Positions 26,534 through 35,550 are shown, counted from the first letter of the stretch. The stretch: DNA of 64,000 nucleotides from an uncultured Psychrobacter sp. (GCF_947495825.1 NZ_CANMAH010000004.1:186001-250000); one strand, 5' to 3'. The notes: generated by a model not told the origin, from the sequence alone. Made by a program: numbers and translations.

Positions 26534-27211
26534 ATGGATGATTTATCTGCAACTGACGATTTATCGTTGTCTAAAGATAGCGAGATGACTGCACGTCATA
26601 CGTATCGTTATTATGCGCGAAAAATCTTTGCCGATCCTAATAATCGCTACTATCACGAACAGCGCATCAATGCTGCATTGCTGCTTGACGAAAAAGAACC
26701 CCTACAAGGCGCAGTCGCTGATTTTTTCTTTGGCTGTTGGTATGACATTCCTTACGATGTCAAAGACATCTTTGCCCGTATCCAAGGTCGCCTGCACCCG
26801 CAGATAGAACATGCTTTTCATAACTGTATTAACAAGCTCGATTACATAAAGCACAGTAGTGAGTTTGCAACGCGCTGGAGCGTGTTGGTGACACCATCAT
26901 TAAACGTACAAACCCATCGTTTACGTATCAGTAGCGACGATGCAAAAGAAATCGCCAAAAACATTACTACTGAGCTGTTGAGCGCGCGTGCTGCGGCAGA
27001 CTGGAGTACAATTGAACAAGTTGAACGCGAGTTTTTTGCCCACTGTTTGGCCTGTACTGATCGATTGGCTTTCTCCATCGTTTGGTTTGGTTTGGGCAAA
27101 AGCGATTGGCAGTTTGATGAACGCTGGCGCAACTGCCAGCAGCAACTAGAACAAACTGGCTCTACACCCCAAAAAAACACGCAAAACTTAGACAATAAAT
27201 CAAGCGCATAG
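26534..27211 (+). CDS. Unknown conserved-cluster protein, 225 aa
   Basis: I do not recognise this protein. It has no signal peptide or membrane segment. A hydrophilic 20-residue start (Asp/Ser-rich) is followed by RHTYRYYARKIFADPNNRYYHEQRINAALLLDEKEPLQGAVADFFFGCWYDI, predicted largely helical and rich in aromatic residues; the C-terminal 20 residues are Gln/Asn/Ser-rich. Cysteines occur at CWYD, CLACTD and WRNC, but there is no metal motif that I can defend. It lies 84 nt downstream of the PhnD-like gene and 47 nt upstream of the next, all in the same direction. The start ATG 26534 follows AGGACACC at a fair distance. Confidence 0.6.
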   Translation: MDDLSATDDLSLSKDSEMTARHTYRYYARKIFADPNNRYYHEQRINAALLLDEKEPLQGAVADFFFGCWYDIPYDVKDIFARIQGRLHPQIEHAFHNCINKLDYIKHSSEFATRWSVLVTPSLNVQTHRLRISSDDAKEIAKNITTELLSARAAADWSTIEQVEREFFAHCLACTDRLAFSIVWFGLGKSDWQFDERWRNCQQQLEQTGSTPQKNTQNLDNKSSA

Positions 27212-27258
27212 CCATTACTTACCCATTCTTTACTCATTTTGTCAACGAGAACGTTTTT

Positions 27259-27879
27259 ATGTCCATTTTTGATAATGCCGACAAAACTTATATTACTTTA
27301 ACCCCTGCTGGTGTGTTCGAGGCCTTTTCTCAACACGAACCAACCGCACAGCAGCTAGCACTACAAGCGCTCTTATCATATCGTGAAACGATGCTGGTCG
27401 CAGTATGGTTAGAGGAATACTCGGAGCGATGGCTAAATAGCTTCGTTGAGCAAGGGTTTATCGAAAAGCTGTCTACCTTTTTGCCTGCACCCAACCTACC
27501 ACTTGATCAGTTTTTACCGTATGTGGTCGCAAGCTTATCTGGTAAGCGCCGCGCTGCTATAGCCTCAGATGAAGGGTTTTGCTTAGCGCGCATTGGCTAC
27601 AGTCAAGAAGAAGCGGACATGCTAAGCGTAGCAGCCGCAGATTTCTCTGGATTTATGCTACGTCAAAAGCAGCGCGGCTGGGCGATTGAAAGCCAAGCGA
27701 TATCTTTTTTTCAGCAAGTTGATTTATTGATACCTGAGACCAGCTTTGTATTTTTGTGGATTGATGGTGGCGGCTATGCCCTCATCATCGATGGTGAACC
27801 CTTGACCAACAACCGCGCTTTTGTGGAGCTAATCTGGGGAATCAAAACCTCTGGGCTCAGATTCGACAGCTCGATTTGA
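27259..27879 (+). CDS. Unknown cluster protein with a possible degenerate roadblock domain, 206 aa
   Basis: No confident family. The N-terminal half (1-100) is helical. The C-terminal half (about 105-200) has the order DEGFCLARIGYSQEEADMLSVAAADFSGFML, then ETSFVFLWIDGGGYALIIDGEPLTNNRAFVELIWGI, which resembles the strand-helix-strand order and the egyvlii-type strand of roadblock/LC7 proteins such as the first gene of this cluster. If so, the cluster holds two roadblock proteins, which could pair. This is a by-eye fold guess. AACGAGAACG precedes the ATG. It is the last gene of the cluster; no strong terminator is seen after it. Confidence 0.6.
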   Translation: MSIFDNADKTYITLTPAGVFEAFSQHEPTAQQLALQALLSYRETMLVAVWLEEYSERWLNSFVEQGFIEKLSTFLPAPNLPLDQFLPYVVASLSGKRRAAIASDEGFCLARIGYSQEEADMLSVAAADFSGFMLRQKQRGWAIESQAISFFQQVDLLIPETSFVFLWIDGGGYALIIDGEPLTNNRAFVELIWGIKTSGLRFDSSI

Positions 27880-28022
27880 TAGCTTAAATTAACAATGCTA
27901 GAGGTTATAGCGAGTTACGGGCAGCACACATCAAACATAAATGGTAGTAGAAGCCGCATATCTTTGGGTTGCCTAATATATAAACAAAACTTAAGAATGC
28001 TGAATTAGGTTTTGAAGATTAA

Positions 28023-28142
28023 TCTAATAAAGCTATAGATAATATTTATGTATGGTTGCCAACTGAAAAACCATCAGGATACATTTACGGAAAAGATAAG
28101 ATTTTGGAAAGAAACATAAAATTACAATATAACTTAGATTAA
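28023..28142 (+). pseudogene. Possible C-terminal gene remnant in a gene-poor stretch
   Basis: Within the 354-nt spacer 27880-28233, an open frame from 28023 to a stop at 28140-28142 encodes 39 residues with ordinary protein character (DNIYVWLPTEKPSGYIYGKD and onward), including two Tyr-Gly/Trp-Leu-Pro motifs unlikely in random AT-rich DNA. The same frame continues upstream across one stop (TAA 28020-28022) for a further nine codons to another stop. There is no start codon with a ribosome site. It may be the tail of a decayed or horizontally gained gene; family unknown. The rest of the spacer shows nothing else. Confidence 0.3.
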
Positions 28143-28233
28143 TATTTAATAAATTGTTTATTAAATACAATTAATTGCTTTACTAGTTGGTTATATTTTA
28201 TGCAGTACAGCTTTATCTTTTATTCGTTAATCA

Positions 28234-28806
28234 TCAACCACGATTTTTAAGCATAGATATCTGCCATTGGTGCTGAGTAATTCTGTATAAAACATGCTCA
28301 GAAAGGAGATGAGCGGTATTAAGAAAAGGATGACTGAAGTTTTTTTGCGTATTTCTCATTCCGATACGCTGCATAATCAGTTGCGAGTGCGTGTTAATAA
28401 CCGCAGTAAAGGCAACGACCTCATCAAGATCTAATCTCTCAAATGCAAACCTCAACGATGCTCTTGCCGCCTCAGTGGCATAACCTTGCCCCCAATAATC
28501 CTTATGCAGGCGCCAACCAATCTCCACACTGGGCGCAAAAGGCATGTCAGCATGTGCTTCATTTAAGCCAACCATCCCAATAAAAGCATCGCTCTCTTTT
28601 AGACACACTGCCCAAAACCCCCAGCCATTATCTTCAATAAGCTGCTGGCATTTATGAGCTATTGCATCGCTGAGTGTGGGCGCTAAGAGCTTGGGAAAGT
28701 ATTTCATGACCTCAGGATCAGCATTCATCTTAGCAAACACGGCAAAGTCGCTTGGCTGCCATTGCCTAAGATAGAGTCGTTCTGTTGTTATCACTGTTTG
28801 CGTCAT
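28234..28806 (-). CDS. GNAT-family N-acetyltransferase (RimJ/RimL-like)
   Basis: A 190-residue acetyltransferase of the Acetyltransf_3 type. LYLRQWQPSDFAVFAKMNADPEVMKYFP is the typical first strand-helix; GWRLHKDYWGQGYATEAARASLRFAFE contains the acetyl-CoA loop (Q/R-x-x-G-x-A as GQGYATE), and VVAFTAVINTHSQLIMQRIGM is the conserved Asn-Ser-helix. It transfers acetyl groups to an amine, possibly a protein N-terminus or small molecule; the substrate cannot be predicted. The gene is divergent from the autotransporter gene and shares with it the 648-nt AT-rich spacer. AGGATGACTGATT precedes the ATG. Confidence 0.88.
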   Translation of the reverse strand: MTQTVITTERLYLRQWQPSDFAVFAKMNADPEVMKYFPKLLAPTLSDAIAHKCQQLIEDNGWGFWAVCLKESDAFIGMVGLNEAHADMPFAPSVEIGWRLHKDYWGQGYATEAARASLRFAFERLDLDEVVAFTAVINTHSQLIMQRIGMRNTQKNFSHPFLNTAHLLSEHVLYRITQHQWQISMLKNRG

Positions 28807-29454
28807 AATCAGTCATCCTGAGAAACCCTCAATAATGTGCAGACTGCCCTTTTATTCTCTAGTAGTCCAGTCTAATTATTGGCCACATATAATTATATAT
28901 ATTAATGAACATTTTAATTTAATGCAATTAATTTATTCTTTAATTTTATTAACGTTTTAAAAAAATTCGTTTTATATAATTCGACTCTTTTAGAGTAATT
29001 AAAATTATATTTATAAAATTTTATTATTTTTATTTTAGTATAAAATTAAATAATATTTATAATATAAATAAATTAATATTTTTACTATTATTTAAATATT
29101 ATATTTTATATGGTATTCAAAAGACGTTTATAAACACCACCACAGACGTATAAATTACTATCCATCTCAGGCCCTGCATCTCCTGACGGTCAAACCTACT
29201 CGTCCGTTATATCTATATCTTTTATATAAAAAATAACGATTATCGTTTTATATTCACAATAATGAATATTTATCCCTTAACATTCATAAATTCACATATA
29301 TAAATATATGAAATTTACATTAATAAATTCTTTTAAGTGAATATAAATTATATTTTATTAACCAGCCATTGGTTTTATTGTTTCTATGTCAATTTATTGT
29401 CAACAGGCTTTACTGTTATTAGGCAGGGTTTTGACCAATACAGGATGTTAACTT
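28807..29454. other. Very AT-rich spacer upstream of the autotransporter gene
   Basis: 648 nt without a gene. By direct count, 28921-29100 has 15 G or C in 180 bases (about 8 percent). It contains many short A/T palindromes and a perfect palindrome AACGAT-T-ATCGTT at 29235-29247. Such DNA is bent and is a typical target for H-NS/MvaT-like silencing. The adhesin promoter must lie here; I cannot place it with certainty among many TATAAT-like strings. Confidence 0.6.
29235..29247. promoter_or_regulatory. Palindrome upstream of the autotransporter gene
   Basis: AACGAT-T-ATCGTT, perfect 6-bp arms, about 208 nt before the adhesin start. It resembles a repressor or Fur-type half-site arrangement only loosely; function unknown. 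Confidence 0.25.
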
Positions 29455-32400
29455 ATGAATCGCAATTATAAAGTTATTTGGAATCAGTCATTAAACTGTT
29501 TTATGGCAGTCGCAGAATATGCAAAGAGCCGAGGAAAGTCTTCAACCTCCACTGTAAGCGCTACTTCTAGCGCATCAGCCGCTGTATCGACAGGGGCACA
29601 GTTGCTGCGTCTAAGTAGCTTGACGGTCGCACTGGCAGCAACAGGGCTTACGCTGTCTACGCAGGCGTTTGCTGTGGCAGGTATTACTGGAGGTACAGGA
29701 TCTGGGACAGCGATATCTGTCTGTGATCCGAATGTGCTTGGAGCTCCGGCGGGTAATCAAGCAAATTCAGGGACTAGTGATAGAAATATTGCAATTGGTT
29801 GTGAAGCCGTTGCCGACAGTGAGGGTAGTCCTATCGCTGATCGTGGCAATCCTTTTTATACTGGTACTATTGCATATACCCCAGGGGGCGAAGTAGGAGG
29901 ATCTGTAGCGATTGGAACAGGTGCAAGAGCTGAAGAGGCATTTGGACTAGCGTTAGGTGAGTATGCAACTTCTACCAATGTTGCTAGTGTGGCAATCGGT
30001 ATCGGTTCTTTATCTGAGGGTAACACATCGTTGGCTATAGGGCGACAATCCGTCGCTCAAGGTGACTTTGCACAAGCTCTAGGCAATGTATCGGCGGCTA
30101 CTGGTACAGGTTCACTTGCTATAGGTCATTCTGCAACAGCAACAGGATATCGTTCTATTGCCATTGGTGCACCGGATATCGATAATGCCGATGAAGTCGC
30201 TGGACAGACAGGTGCGGGTTATCAACCTAATGGACAAACTGAAGCCTCTGCTCAAGACTCTATTGCACTTGGTGGCGGCGCACAAGCAACGGCAAATAAT
30301 GCTTTATCGCTTGGTGCTTTTTCATCCGCTACCGCTGAAAAGTCAGTTGCTATTGGTACAAATGCGAATGCAACAGCAACTAATTCAGTTGTAATTGGTG
30401 ATGGTGCGAATACTAATGTTACAGGTGGTGTAGCTATCGGTTTAAATGCACAAACTACAGGTGATAACAGTGTTGCGTTAGGAAAAAACTCGGTTGCTGT
30501 AGCACAAAGTGGCAAATCTTACATGACTAATGTCGAATCTACAGCTGATGGCACCGTCTCGGTCGGTAGCGACACGATAAAACGTCGTGTTACTAACTTG
30601 GCTGATGGTGCAGCACCTAGTGACGCTGTAACGGTAGCACAGTTGCAAAGCACAGTTAGTGCAGGATCAGGAGACAATACCACGCGTTCTGAAGGCAACA
30701 TGGCAGCTCTTGGTGGCAGCTATGACTCGGGAACAGATACTTATACTGCTCCAACCTATACCTTAGACAATGGTGCTAACACTAGCACTAACACCACGGT
30801 CAATAATGTGGGCGCTGCCCTAAGTAACCTAGACACTCGTACCACTGATAATACTGCTGTTATTGCAAAGGGCTTTAACATCAGTGCGGCTGGTGGTACT
30901 AACGACAACGTTCAATTAGGTGAAAGCGTTAACTTCAATAATACTGATGGCAACCTAGTTGTGACTAACACTGTTGACAATGGCATTAACTACGACTTAG
31001 CAGAGAACATTAGTGTCACCCAAGCGACTATTGGTGATGCTACCAACAATACAGTACTGACCAGCACAGCTAATGGTTTAAATGTCGGCGGTGATAAGAT
31101 CACTAACCTATCTAACGGCACTATTGCTGCTGGATCAAGTGATGCAGTGACGGGTGATCAATTAAACACTACTAATACTAGTGTTACTGCTAATAGAACA
31201 GACATCGATATCAACGCAGGCAACATCGCCGACAATAGCAATCGCTCTACTGGCAATCTAGCTGCTCTAGGTGGCGGCGCAGCTTATAATGCAGCAACCG
31301 ATACCTATACTGCCCCAACCTACACCTTGGATGACGGGACTAATACGACTACCAATACCACGGTTAACAACGTTGGTGCTGCGCTAGGTAACTTAGATAC
31401 TCGTACCACTGATAATACCGCTGACATCAATAAAGGTATTAGCTTTGGGAATGGCACGACAGACAATAACTTTGCGCTAGGCGATACTATTAATGTCACT
31501 GGTGACAGTAATCTAACCAGCACTACCACCGCCGATGGCGTACAAGTTAGTTTAAATGAGAGCGTTGATCTTGGGATAAATGGTAGCGTTAGAACAGGTA
31601 ATACTACCGTTAATAGATCAGGTGTCACTTTAACTGGTGGTACAAACCAAACCGTAACCTTGAGCAACAACGGTCTCAATAATGGCGGCAACCGCATTAC
31701 TAACGTGGCAAATGGCATTGCACCTGAAGACGCTATTAATAGAGGTCAACTTGATGCAGTAGAAAATGCTAGTAACGCTAAAATAAACGCTTTAGGCACT
31801 AGCACAGCAAGTAACTTAGGCAGCGGTGCAAGCTATGACACTGCAACAGGTGTAGTTAGTGCCCCTACTTATACATTAAATAACGGTAATAATGATGCGA
31901 CCACTACAGGCTATAACGATGTCGGTAGCGCATTAGGAAACCTAGATGGTCGCACCACCACCAACACAAGTGACATTGCTGACATTCAAGCTCAAGCAAA
32001 CCAAGGCTTTAATATTAACGCTGACAATGGTACTGCTGATAATGTAAAGCTGGGTGAAACCGTCACCTTCACCAATACTGATGGCAACTTAGTCTCAACC
32101 GTTAGTAATAATGGCATCAACTATGATCTAGCAGAAAATATTAACCTTGGAACAAATGGTAGCGTTAGCACAGGCAGTACTACAGTTAATAGGTCAGGTG
32201 TCACCCTAATTGGAGGCAGAAACCAAACCGTAACCTTAAGCAATAACGGTCTTAATAACGGTGGCAACCGTATTACTCGAGTTGCAGATGGTCTAGTGGA
32301 CGATGATGCGGCAACCTTTGGTCAAGTTAAAGACGTTGATGGCAAAGTAGATGCTCTAGGCAACAGCACCGCAAGCAACCTAGGCGGCGGTGCAAGCTAT

Positions 32401-34800
32401 AACGCTGCAACAGGTGTAGTTGACGCACCCACTTATACCTTAAACAACGGTAACAATGACGCTGGCACCACAGGCTATAACGATGTCGGTAGCGCACTAG
32501 GCAACTTAGATGGTCGCACCACGGCAAACACTTCTGGTCTTGCAGATCTGGCCTCAGGTAAAACGGGCCTTGTCCGTCAAGACAACGGAACAGGCGCGAT
32601 CACTGTTGGCGCTCAAACGGGCGGTACCAGCGTTGACTTTACCAATGTTGATGGCGTTAATCGTCAACTCACAGGCGTGGCTGCAGGTACGGCTGACAAT
32701 GATGCGGTAAACAAGGCCCAGTTAGATGCTATTACTGGCAACATAAGTGCAAGCGGCGTTCAGTATGATCGTAATAACGACAATACGGTAAACTACGATA
32801 GAGTTAGCTTTAACGGTACACAGGCTGTTATTGGTAAAGATGATAGTGATAATGATATCGTCATCAGTGGTGGCACGACGCTTACCAACGTTGCTGATGG
32901 TATCAACGCCTCCGATGCAGTCAATAAAGGTCAGCTCGACAGCGCTACCAAAGTTAAAGTCTTTGATAGCAGCGGGGACGAAGTGACCATTAATGTCGCT
33001 GAGCAAGTCGCTAACACTTCTGTAGATAATGATAATTTAGATTCATTGTTCTTAACTTACGATAAGACAGGACAAGAAGTCACTGATCGTTTAACCATTG
33101 GTCAAACCGTACAAAAGATGAACACTGAAGGCGTAAAATTTGCTCACACCAATGCTAGAGATAATGGTATAGGCGGCGTTGGTATGACCAACGACTCAAG
33201 TGCAGGCGGCTTTGATTCAACCGCCATTGGTGTCAATGCCATTATCAAAGAAGGCGCTGACAGCACGGTTGCTCTAGGGCACGACACCGAAGCGACAGAG
33301 ACGGCAACCGACTCAGTGGTTATTGGAGCAGGTTCAAAAGTATCAGGCGCCTCCTCTGTTGCCATCGGTGATAACGCTCAAGCCAATGGCACGCAGTCCA
33401 TCAGTATCGGTACAGGTAACATCGTCAATGGCGATAACTCTGGTGCCTTTGGTGATCCAAGTATTATTAATGGTAGTAACAGTTACTCAGTAGGTAATAA
33501 CAATACGATTAATAGCGACGATACTTTTGTATTAGGTAACGATGTAACGCAGACAACGGAAGGTTCTGTTGTTTTGGGTACAGATTCTGGTGCTGCTACT
33601 GGTGCAGGAGTTATTGGTTATTTAGCTACTAATAATGGTGGTGAAATAATTAATCAAGATATTTTCAATACCCGCAGCACTACAGGCGCAGTTGCTGTAG
33701 GTAATGCTTCAAATGGTGTATATCGTCAAATCACAGGCGTTGCTGCTGGTACGGCTGACTCTGATGCCGTCAACGTCTCACAGCTAAAAGCAGTCAGTGA
33801 CGCGCTTGGTGATAGCAATACTTCACTTAGCAATGCCGCGGTTCAATATGACAAAAACCCAGACGATACTGTCAATAAAGGCAGCATCACGTTAGGCGGC
33901 GCTGAAGGTACTACTATCACTAACGTAGCCGATGGAGTTCAAGCCTCAGATGCAGTTAATAAAGGTCAGTTAGATAATCTTGGTAGCGGCGTCGCCGGTA
34001 TTATCGGTGGTGATGCTAGCTATGATGCAGATGGTAACTTGACCGCTAGTAACATTGGCGGTACAGGCAAAGGTAACATCAGTGATGCCATTGCCTCTAT
34101 TAATCAAGGTAACGCGCAGGCCAACGAAGATATCCAAGCCAATAACGAGAAGATCACAGAAAATACTGGTCGTCTTGACGCGGGTATCAGCTTTGGCGCG
34201 GATAATGGTGACAATATCAGTCAAAGCGTCGGCGGTAATAGTGGCAGCATTCAATTTGAGGGCGGTAACAACATTACCACTAGCACAACAGGTGGCAGCA
34301 TCCAAATCGGCCTTGATGGCAACATCGAAGTCGATAGCGTCACTACAGGCAACACAGTGGTTAATGATAATGGCGTCACTATTCAAGACGGTCCTAGCAT
34401 GACAACTGAAGGCTTTAATGCTGCCAATACCGTCATCACTGGAGTTGAAGCTGGCAACATTGCAGCGGACAGTACTGATGCGATTAACGGTAGTCAGCTA
34501 CATGCCCTTGATAAAAAGCTTGGCGATAGTGTCAACGCGCTAGGTTACAGAATTGGTGAAGTCGAAGACGATGCCAATGCTGGTATCTCGGCTGCGATGG
34601 CGATGTCTTCGTTACCGCAAGCATACATTCCAGGTAAGTCAATGGTTGGCGGCGGTATCGCCTCATACAATGGCGAAAGCGCAGTGGCCGTTGGTGTGTC
34701 TAAAGTGTCTGACAATGGTCGCTGGGTAATTAAAGTGAATGGTACAGCGGATACGCAAGGAAATGCTGGCGGTGCAATCGGTGCAGGCTTCCATTTCTAG
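29455..34800 (+). CDS. Trimeric autotransporter adhesin (YadA/UspA/AtaA type)
   Basis: Type Vc secreted surface adhesin, 1781 residues. Residues 1-25 are the extended signal peptide region (ESPR: MNRNYKVIWNQSLNCFMAVAEYAKS); the signal core ends near AFA73. A YadA-type head of SxAIG repeats spans about 145-365, followed by a neck (DAVTVAQLQS, near 395). The stalk at about 415-1040 has four similar modules each built around APTYTL...LGNLDGRTT, with TLSNNGLNNGGNRIT and DAVNKGQLD necks between. A second SxAIG head lies at about 1250-1390. Stalk and coiled coil lead to the YadA membrane anchor in the last 75 residues (AMAMSSLPQAYIPGKSMVG ... AIGAGFHF), ending in Phe. It mediates adhesion or autoagglutination as a trimer. 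CAGGATG precedes the ATG. A BamE-like lipoprotein gene follows 100 nt downstream. Confidence 0.95.
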   Translation: MNRNYKVIWNQSLNCFMAVAEYAKSRGKSSTSTVSATSSASAAVSTGAQLLRLSSLTVALAATGLTLSTQAFAVAGITGGTGSGTAISVCDPNVLGAPAGNQANSGTSDRNIAIGCEAVADSEGSPIADRGNPFYTGTIAYTPGGEVGGSVAIGTGARAEEAFGLALGEYATSTNVASVAIGIGSLSEGNTSLAIGRQSVAQGDFAQALGNVSAATGTGSLAIGHSATATGYRSIAIGAPDIDNADEVAGQTGAGYQPNGQTEASAQDSIALGGGAQATANNALSLGAFSSATAEKSVAIGTNANATATNSVVIGDGANTNVTGGVAIGLNAQTTGDNSVALGKNSVAVAQSGKSYMTNVESTADGTVSVGSDTIKRRVTNLADGAAPSDAVTVAQLQSTVSAGSGDNTTRSEGNMAALGGSYDSGTDTYTAPTYTLDNGANTSTNTTVNNVGAALSNLDTRTTDNTAVIAKGFNISAAGGTNDNVQLGESVNFNNTDGNLVVTNTVDNGINYDLAENISVTQATIGDATNNTVLTSTANGLNVGGDKITNLSNGTIAAGSSDAVTGDQLNTTNTSVTANRTDIDINAGNIADNSNRSTGNLAALGGGAAYNAATDTYTAPTYTLDDGTNTTTNTTVNNVGAALGNLDTRTTDNTADINKGISFGNGTTDNNFALGDTINVTGDSNLTSTTTADGVQVSLNESVDLGINGSVRTGNTTVNRSGVTLTGGTNQTVTLSNNGLNNGGNRITNVANGIAPEDAINRGQLDAVENASNAKINALGTSTASNLGSGASYDTATGVVSAPTYTLNNGNNDATTTGYNDVGSALGNLDGRTTTNTSDIADIQAQANQGFNINADNGTADNVKLGETVTFTNTDGNLVSTVSNNGINYDLAENINLGTNGSVSTGSTTVNRSGVTLIGGRNQTVTLSNNGLNNGGNRITRVADGLVDDDAATFGQVKDVDGKVDALGNSTASNLGGGASYNAATGVVDAPTYTLNNGNNDAGTTGYNDVGSALGNLDGRTTANTSGLADLASGKTGLVRQDNGTGAITVGAQTGGTSVDFTNVDGVNRQLTGVAAGTADNDAVNKAQLDAITGNISASGVQYDRNNDNTVNYDRVSFNGTQAVIGKDDSDNDIVISGGTTLTNVADGINASDAVNKGQLDSATKVKVFDSSGDEVTINVAEQVANTSVDNDNLDSLFLTYDKTGQEVTDRLTIGQTVQKMNTEGVKFAHTNARDNGIGGVGMTNDSSAGGFDSTAIGVNAIIKEGADSTVALGHDTEATETATDSVVIGAGSKVSGASSVAIGDNAQANGTQSISIGTGNIVNGDNSGAFGDPSIINGSNSYSVGNNNTINSDDTFVLGNDVTQTTEGSVVLGTDSGAATGAGVIGYLATNNGGEIINQDIFNTRSTTGAVAVGNASNGVYRQITGVAAGTADSDAVNVSQLKAVSDALGDSNTSLSNAAVQYDKNPDDTVNKGSITLGGAEGTTITNVADGVQASDAVNKGQLDNLGSGVAGIIGGDASYDADGNLTASNIGGTGKGNISDAIASINQGNAQANEDIQANNEKITENTGRLDAGISFGADNGDNISQSVGGNSGSIQFEGGNNITTSTTGGSIQIGLDGNIEVDSVTTGNTVVNDNGVTIQDGPSMTTEGFNAANTVITGVEAGNIAADSTDAINGSQLHALDKKLGDSVNALGYRIGEVEDDANAGISAAMAMSSLPQAYIPGKSMVGGGIASYNGESAVAVGVSKVSDNGRWVIKVNGTADTQGNAGGAIGAGFHF
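30703..32530 (+). repeat. Tandem stalk modules inside the adhesin gene
   Basis: Four related modules begin near 30703, 31258, 31801 and 32365, each coding for A-L/S-N-L-G-G-A-x-Y-x-A-T-x-x-x-APTYTL followed by VG-ALGNLD-RTT. The last two are nearly identical over about 165 nt at the DNA level, at a spacing of 564 nt. Recombination between them could change stalk length. Confidence 0.75.
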
Positions 34801-34900
34801 TACAAACACATTACCTCATGGCAGCGTTTGTCTATAGATAGCTTCTTATAAATAGATAAACGTTGTCAAATGACACACAACATATATTAAGGAATGGATC

Positions 34901-35356
34901 ATGAAAAAATCTGCATATCGTTACGGCTTGTTAGCCACGACTGCTCTACTATTTGCAATGACTGGCTGTACCCAAAAAAACATAACGCCGACATGGCATT
35001 TGACCCCTGGTGCTCAGCACGGCTCTGTTAATGTCGATGACTTGGTATTCCCTGACCCAAACAAAGCGTGGCAAAAAGGCGGTACTATTGTCAATCATGA
35101 TGATATTGTCAAAATCAAGGTGGGTACTACTAAAGATGAAATCTATAAACTAATTGGTACCCCCCATTTTAGTGAAGGATTTAACGCTCGCGAATGGGAT
35201 TATATCCTTAAATTTTACGATGCCGATGACAGAGTCGAGACTTGTCAATATAAGATCATATTTGACGATAGTTATGAAGGTCGTCTACGTGATGATGAAT
35301 TCGTCGCCACTGAATTTTATTGGCAACCCGCCTCTTGTGCTAAGTATGGGCGTTAA
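34901..35356 (+). CDS. SmpA/OmlA (BamE-like) outer-membrane lipoprotein next to the adhesin
   Basis: A 151-residue lipoprotein. The signal peptide ends at a lipobox (AMTGC), with Cys22 as anchor. The mature region has the BamE-like fold at about residues 65-145: DDIVKIKVGTTKDEIYKLIGTPHFSEGFNAREWDYILKFYD, then CQYKIIFDD. Its position 100 nt after the trimeric autotransporter, before a shared terminator, suggests an accessory role. Lipoproteins or periplasmic partners encoded beside such adhesins are known (SadB with SadA, TpgA with AtaA); assignment of the same role here is inference. It is distinct from true BamE, which normally sits next to fur. Two cysteines near the end (TCQYK, ASCAK) could form a disulphide. 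Confidence 0.8.
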   Translation: MKKSAYRYGLLATTALLFAMTGCTQKNITPTWHLTPGAQHGSVNVDDLVFPDPNKAWQKGGTIVNHDDIVKIKVGTTKDEIYKLIGTPHFSEGFNAREWDYILKFYDADDRVETCQYKIIFDDSYEGRLRDDEFVATEFYWQPASCAKYGR

Positions 35357-35388
35357 TTTGTTAAAAAAATAAATTGTATAAGTTAACT

Positions 35389-35420
35389 AAAAAGCAAGGC
35401 AGCTACTGTCTTGCTTTTTT
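35389..35420 (+). terminator. Intrinsic terminator after the adhesin-lipoprotein unit
   Basis: AAAAAGCAAG (35389-35398) pairs with CTTGCTTTTT (35410-35419); CAG and CTG extend the stem inside. The right arm ends in a run of six T. It lies 33 nt past the lipoprotein stop. Confidence 0.88.
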
Positions 35421-35470
35421 GCATGGAAGCGTAAAAAATTACGTTACAAAACGTATTCATTGCACCCTAC

Positions 35471-35543
35471 CTTGTAGTATTTGATTTTATATTCGGCTAA
35501 AATAATATATTAACCTTTCCGAATATAATCAAATATACAAGTA
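35471..35543. repeat. Long inverted repeat before the 79-aa gene
   Basis: The arm at 35471-35496 (core TATTTGATTTTATATTCGG) is nearly complementary to 35519-35543 (core CCGAATATAATCAAATA), with a 2-nt difference in length, and CTTGTA/TACAAG extend the arms. The loop is about 22 nt. The right arm stops one base before the ribosome site of the following gene. Confidence 0.65.
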
Positions 35544-35550
35544 GGGAGTT

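Noticed and set aside
30703..32530. CRISPR-like spacing of repeats
   Set aside because: The repeats are long coding modules in frame inside the adhesin gene, not short identical repeats with unique spacers.
31320..34386. Antisense frames within the adhesin gene (for example 31320-31718 and 33970-34386)
   Set aside because: They mirror the repetitive codon pattern of the adhesin and have no start signals.
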